This document shows positions 58,977-64,000 of a DNA stretch of 64,000 nt, piece after piece. Every line of letters begins with the position of its first letter. The stretch's first letter is position 1. The notes under the pieces were generated by a model. That model was given only the letters and a program-made list of their open reading frames with translations. It was not told the DNA's origin and did no database searches. The translations under genes and the position numbers were made by a program. Source of the stretch: Argopecten irradians (Eukaryota > Mollusca > Bivalvia > Pectinida > Pectinidae); NCBI RefSeq assembly GCF_041381155.1, contig NC_091145.1, forward strand, positions 41,257,697 through 41,321,696. The letters are read 5' to 3'.

Positions 58977-61646
58977 TACATGTATACGGTAAACCAACTT
59001 TCTTTCTCAAAAGTTTATCTCCACAAATAAAAGAAAGTGCTAAAAAACGAGAAGACAGATTTGTTTCGGTATTTGTTTTGGTATTTGTTTTTTCTTATAT
59101 ATATATATTGAAATGATATTCTAATAAATTTTCATTCTGTGAACATTAATTTGAAATCACAAATGTTAGAAGCTGTGAAAGAATAAGTTTACAGTACACC
59201 AATGCTGTCAGATCATGTTACCATGTCAACAATCACTGTTTTATTTTGTATTTTTTAAACAGTTAACAAACAACAGTTAAGTGAATCTGAATACCCTTTT
59301 TACAGAATAGTCTGTGTTCACCATGTCATTTATCTACATGTATTTAGATTGTATGTAGGTTGGATATGTATCCGGTTTTGTACGGTTGCTCAATTTTACT
59401 GTTAATTACCATGAATTAACTACTGGCATAGTCTCTTCTATCTCAACAAAGCAATATTATATTGGTGAAAATTCTGTTTGATGTGCAGTTATATGATATG
59501 GAAAATACCTCCATGTACTATAAATCAATTTATTTTTGCTGCGACTCAATTTCTTATTTTCATGCCTAACGACATTTTCAAAGCAAATTTCACAATGTAA
59601 AAGTAATATGTTTCAACTGTACCTCTGCTGAAAATTTTTTTGCAACTAATTATCAATCAGTCACAATTCAATTGTTTTAAAATGTTTAAATACAGTGTTC
59701 TACCGAGGCTGCTTTTATTGGCTGGTGATAAGATTTTGCTATTTTTTGGGTTCATTTCTGTAAATAAAATGGAAAGAATGGCAGTACCATGTATAGAATA
59801 TTTACGTTAGAAATTGACAAATGCACAACACTTCTTGCAAAATGGTGTCAAAGAGGAGGAGTTCACAGATATTTTCTCCCTGAAGTATTTAACAACTACA
59901 TACAAAAATATATATGTACAGGATCAAAAGTCTTCATCCGCTGTATCTCATTGAAGTCACTTGATCACCTAACATGTATAGGAGGTGTGTATAAAACAAT
60001 ATTGTTTGGACGAGAGTTATCTGTAACCATTTTTCACATTTTCAGATCAGGAACCAATCAATTTTTATCATACTGCCAGTTGTTTCATTAAGATCTTCAT
60101 TCATTTCATATTTGATTCAATTATGGTACACAAAAATAAATAATTTTTATGATTAAAATATTTTCATATAAAATTTGTGTTGATGTGCTTTATAGTTAAT
60201 AATGAATGATGATAAGAATTCATCCAGAGACAAACTATAGTTCATTTTATAAATGGAAGGTTTTGCTCATCAAGCAAGAACACCTTAGTTGTTAGTTATT
60301 CCTTATTCATTCTTAGTTGTTCCTTAGTTGGTGAAAATTGACAAATGGGGTAAAATTGACTAAAAAGTCAAGTATTCTCCACTCACAGATGTGGTGGAAT
60401 GAAATATTAATGCTCTTCATTGATTGAATGATCTAAAGGCTCTTTACATAATTTATGAATTTCATGGTCTTGGTGTCTATTACACTAGGAAGGGTATCAG
60501 ATTTGCTTTGTATACGTACAGTTAGTAATGGGAAAACACATCTTTGAGCATTATTAATTGAATTCCCATAAAGAAAATAAGTAAAACTTGGTAAGACCCC
60601 TTATCCTTAAAAAACAACATCATAGCCAAAGTGGTCCTGGCTGACCTCCAAGGGGCAGGGCAAAAAAGGTGTCAAAATGACACAGTTAAAATAACATGAA
60701 TGTGAAAATCAATCCATATGCATACTGCACTCATGATATTTGTAATTCATCTGATACAAACATATTTTAAACTGAAAAATGAAATGAAATAGAATACTTA
60801 CTAAAGATAATGACATATTGATGAAAGAAAGACAAAAATCCTTGTAAAAAATTCTTGTAAGAGTTATCTCCCTTGCAAAATATTTTCTCCCAACAATAAC
60901 CACTATGTTTATATGAAGTTCTGGTTTGTCAATGTATTTAAGGTGCTATCAATAATGCAGCCATTCATTTGCGCATAATAACTGGACAATCAATTGAGCA
61001 AAGAATTAAAAAAAGATATAAAATCTTAATATTTTTTAACAAACTTATGTTAATAATTTAAACACTGTCTTGAAATATTTCTGATTTTGAATAAACATCG
61101 ATTTCCTCCCTGTGAAAACTTTGGTGATGACCTTCTTTACTGATGGTTCATTAAAGAATGATGAACGGGTTAATCAGGCGCCTGTCTGAGACATGTCGCT
61201 CTCCATTGTTACGCAGGACATGTTACCCATCTGACTCTCATCATCACCATTTTATACTAGATAAATAATTACCAGGCAGTGTTGGAAAGTGAAGTAGACT
61301 TTCTAAAACATTATATAAATACCAGAATTGTGGTGTGTGAAAGTTAAGGTAGACTGGTCACCAAGTAAAAATCCGCACAATATTTCACCGAGTATACATA
61401 TATATATATATGTGTGTGTATGTATTCAGGCCAGACCCCGATTTCTCGAAACACACTAAAGTCAAAAATTGACTTATTTAAAGTTTAAAGTTAACTTAAG
61501 TTTTGCCTTAAGTCTGCATTTATGTTTCGAGAAATCAGAGCCAGGTGAGCTAAAATTGATCGATTTGTTGGTCATTTGGCGGTCACAAACTCTACATACA
61601 GGTGTTCACGTAATTCTTTGAGAAAAATTTCTTCAGTACATTCGAG
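58977..61646. other. Intergenic stretch, no gene recognised
   Basis: AT-rich. An open frame of 100 codons at 59789-60091 matches no family I know. A short inverted repeat 'ccccgatttctcgaaacac' / 'gtttcgagaaatcagag' occurs at 61436-61542, around a short palindromic 'aactttaa' region; it may be another small transposon relic. Confidence 0.4.
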
Positions 61647-62110
61647 ACAAGAGGCCTTGTATCGTTCACCTGGTTTGTAATGCCAAGTAATTTTCTGAAT
61701 ACAGGTTCATTGTATTTTTTCTGAAGGAATTCCTATTTCCCTACTGGGCTACACTCTTTCTGCTCTTTCTGCTCTAGGGAGTCAGATCAATATTTATACA
61801 AACACTATTCCCCAAAGAGGTTTCTGGCAAAATTTGGTTTCAATCATACAGAACTCTATGAATAGTAGTAACTTAAAAAGTTTACCTCTTTTTCCTCTAT
61901 TGGGCCCCGCCCCTCCTGCTCCCGAGGAGCCAGAGCCAAAATTTATACAAACTCGTTCCCCTTCTCCCAAGGGTGTTTTTAGCCAAATTTGGTTACAATC
62001 CATGGGGAAATTAGAGGTAAATATTCAGTGAAGAAAAAATGAATCTGTATTCTAAACATTACCTGGCATTACAAACCAGATGAGTGATACAGGCTCTCTG
62101 GGCCTCTTGT
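61647..62110. mobile_element. MITE-like element with ACAAGAGGCC ends
   Basis: The left end ACAAGAGGCCTTGTATCGTT continues 'cacctggtttgtaatgcca'. The inverted right end ACAAGAGGCCCAGAGAGCCT continues 'catctggtttgtaatgcca'. The inverted repeats are about 75 bp. The interior is a direct repeat of 'tttatacaaac-c-ttcccc' and 'gccaaatttggttacaatc' (two copies, near 61790 and 61940). Confidence 0.85.
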
Positions 62111-62758
62111 TTTTATAATACAATGGTACAGTAAACACAATGAACTTCTCGGTCCTAACAACATCACTTTGTTATGATTAAGTACACACATTGTTATCCT
62201 ATAGGAACCATGATGGAGAATGAAAAGTTCAACATTATAACCACGAAATTAAAGTACTGTATGAGGATGTTTTACAGTACATACATCTAAACTAGTCATT
62301 AGTCAATGCATTGATAAGTTGGATGCATTACTTTATTGATGGTAATATTCTGTTAAAGTTAAAAACAGTTGTGTAAACTCAAAGTACTGTACAAAGCAGT
62401 TACATGGTAACATGGTACCTAACATCACAGAATGTTCTCTTAGTAACACATGTAGGTCTTTATTACAACAATACTGATACAGTTCCACTTATAACAACAT
62501 TCTTGTATATAACCTTCTATAACAAAACACTTCTTTGTCTTTACAATAATTGACAACAGAGAATCTGATTGCCTGCCCATGCTTGTTGTATGTGGAGTTC
62601 ACTATCATGAAGTAAGAACAAGTCTGCAGGGATTTCAAAATGGAACATTCCACATATTAATTTTGTTACATTTTCTAAATCATATTCCAGTTTTATAATT
62701 TTTTATTTTTAGCACATCTTTTTAATTTTTTATTCTATTTCCTTCATTAAAACATTAA
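62111..62758. other. Probable APEX2 3' UTR / intergenic
   Basis: AT-rich, no gene seen. Minus-strand AATAAA-type signals occur at 62702-62707 (about 52 bases after the stop) and further left. Confidence 0.4.
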
Positions 62759-63832
62759 TCACTTCTTACTATCAACCCATTTAAAGAAGTCACATCGGGC
62801 CTCAGGGTTTGTACTCAGCCCCTCCGCTCTACAACACACAAAGAACTGCTTCCCTTTATTGGGCCCCTCCTTTCTGACAGTCCTTAACAGACACGGTTCT
62901 TTATGACCCTTACATAAAGGGGCTGTTGGTGGTCCCTTCAGTAAACTTTTCCATGCTAATGCTGAGGTTTTCTTCACAGGAACTTCACTGTCTTTCTGTT
63001 CCTGAGAACTGGAAGGGGACTCATCAGAACTGACAAAATCCACATTACAGTCAATAGAGAGATTGTTGTCCATTGTCACCTCGCCATTTACACGTGCTTT
63101 AGATTCACATTCTGTCTGACTAACAGAGTTATCCTTCTTTGTTGGTGGTTTACCAAAGAAATTCAAAAGCTTGGACTGTTTAGGAATGGAGGAACTTTTC
63201 TTCACGTCACATTTCTGCCTTTTAGCTAGTTGCCCTATTTGTTTGTGACTGTCAGTGCTATGTCTTTTTAGATCACATTTATTCGGTGACTTTGTCTTTA
63301 ATGATTCATGTTTGGGTTTCTGTTCACTAATCTTTGACAATGTTGTTTTTGAAGACACTCCATTCTCTGAATTTACTAACGAATTCTTTGAAGATTTCAA
63401 GAAAAACGAGGACAGCTTCTGCTGTTTTCCAGTGAATTCTGGCATAAATTTGGTACAGAGAGCAGGACATTTGATGGCTGGTAGGAATGAACACTGAAAC
63501 TCTGTCTTGACTGGACAATGATCTGACCCTTCCACCTCCCTCATTATCCAGCTCTCCTTCAGGTCCTTCTCCGCCATGGAAACATTACATACAATGTAAT
63601 CGAGTCGTCTGCCATAGTTAGTTTCCCGGGCCGACGTTAGGGTACACCAGTTGGAGTAAGCCTCAGTCTCTGTTGGGTACAGGTGTCTATATGTATCCAC
63701 AAATAGGCCTCCCTTCACAGAGGATGTGGTACCCAGAAATTCGTCACTATCAATGGGGTCGATGTCCGGATCTCTCCCTGGCTCCCAAAGGAACTGATTC
63801 ATCCACATCCTGCTGGGAGTCTTACCCCAGTC
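62759..63832 (-). CDS. APEX2: DNA-(apurinic/apyrimidinic site) endonuclease 2, 3'-terminal exon (5'-partial)
   Basis: AP endonuclease/3'-exonuclease of base-excision and checkpoint repair; acts in the nucleus with PCNA (family knowledge). The exon opens after the minus-strand acceptor attacag (63833-63839) in phase 0 and encodes 357 residues. It contains the end of the exonuclease-endonuclease-phosphatase domain (SRMWMNQFLWEPG, YGRRLDYIVCN, EGSDHCPV with the catalytic His). A Lys/Ser-rich linker follows with two PCNA-binding PIP boxes, QQKLSSFF and QSKLLNFF. The C-terminal GRF zinc finger reads LCKGHKEPCLLRTV, GPNKGKQFFVCC, ARCDFFKWV. The order EEP, PIP, GRF finger identifies APE2 rather than APE1. 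The 5' exons are beyond 64000. The gene converges with the CUB-like gene ending at 57469. Confidence 0.94.
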   Translation of the reverse strand, partial: DWGKTPSRMWMNQFLWEPGRDPDIDPIDSDEFLGTTSSVKGGLFVDTYRHLYPTETEAYSNWCTLTSARETNYGRRLDYIVCNVSMAEKDLKESWIMREVEGSDHCPVKTEFQCSFLPAIKCPALCTKFMPEFTGKQQKLSSFFLKSSKNSLVNSENGVSSKTTLSKISEQKPKHESLKTKSPNKCDLKRHSTDSHKQIGQLAKRQKCDVKKSSSIPKQSKLLNFFGKPPTKKDNSVSQTECESKARVNGEVTMDNNLSIDCNVDFVSSDESPSSSQEQKDSEVPVKKTSALAWKSLLKGPPTAPLCKGHKEPCLLRTVRKEGPNKGKQFFVCCRAEGLSTNPEARCDFFKWVDSKK

Positions 63833-64000
63833 CTGTAATATCAATAAATAAATCTCCTTCATCGTTACACGCTTTAATGCTATAAATGCTTTATATCACA
63901 ATTGAACGTATATCTAAAAGATTAACTTTCACATAGTTTCAATTGAAAAAAATATCAAAACATTTGATCAGTAGCCCAATACATAAGCAATGTTACGGTG
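63833..64000 (-). other. APEX2 intron (partial)
   Basis: AT-rich sequence upstream of the last APEX2 exon's acceptor. Nothing else recognised. Confidence 0.6.

Noticed and set aside
59789..60091. 100-codon plus-strand frame starting MYRIFTLEIDKC
   Set aside because: Isolated, AT-rich, no flanking splice logic or family resemblance; probably chance.

Overview
The window is animal nuclear DNA: genes are split by GT-AG introns, coding exons make up a small fraction, and the AT-rich non-coding DNA holds SINEs, short inverted-repeat transposons and many minisatellites. Gene content and repeat families (for example the short inverted-repeat element whose ends read ACAAGAGGCC) suggest a mollusc, most likely a bivalve. 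That placement is an inference; the species cannot be fixed from sequence alone.

Layout. (1) 905-23271, + strand: 26 exons of a USP19-type deubiquitinase, from the first visible CS/p23 domain to the stop codon; the 5' end lies off the left edge. All 26 exon phases join into one 1240-residue frame. (2) 23272-33974: no gene seen; tandem arrays, a SINE and small transposon-like elements. (3) 33975-41967, - strand: a five-exon gene for an 873-residue single-pass membrane protein with a signal peptide, a CUB-like ectodomain and a long disordered cytoplasmic tail. (4) 41968-52939: divergent intergenic/5' region holding foldbacks and a ~7 kb 32-bp satellite. (5) 52940-57469, + strand: a five-exon paralogue of gene 3 (682 residues) with matching intron positions and phases in the ectodomain. 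(6) 57470-62758: no gene seen; transposon fragments. (7) 62759-63832, - strand: last exon of APEX2 (AP endonuclease 2), whose 5' part lies off the right edge.

Roughly a third or more of the window (about 23 kb) is tandem repeat. The most striking observation is that many arrays are seeded on exon-intron boundaries: the end of the coding exon plus its 5' splice site is the repeated unit. This occurs in at least seven introns of three genes, as two-copy duplications, short arrays, and an array of about 94 copies. Two further introns show degenerate copies of a 3' splice site or exon start upstream of the real one. This looks like a recurrent process of intron growth by tandem duplication of splice junctions, producing many decoy splice sites.

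The genes do not form one pathway: USP19 acts in protein quality control, APEX2 in DNA repair, and the two CUB-like membrane proteins are an uncharacterised divergent pair. All exon calls were made by eye from splice signals, reading frame and family resemblance, with no transcript evidence.
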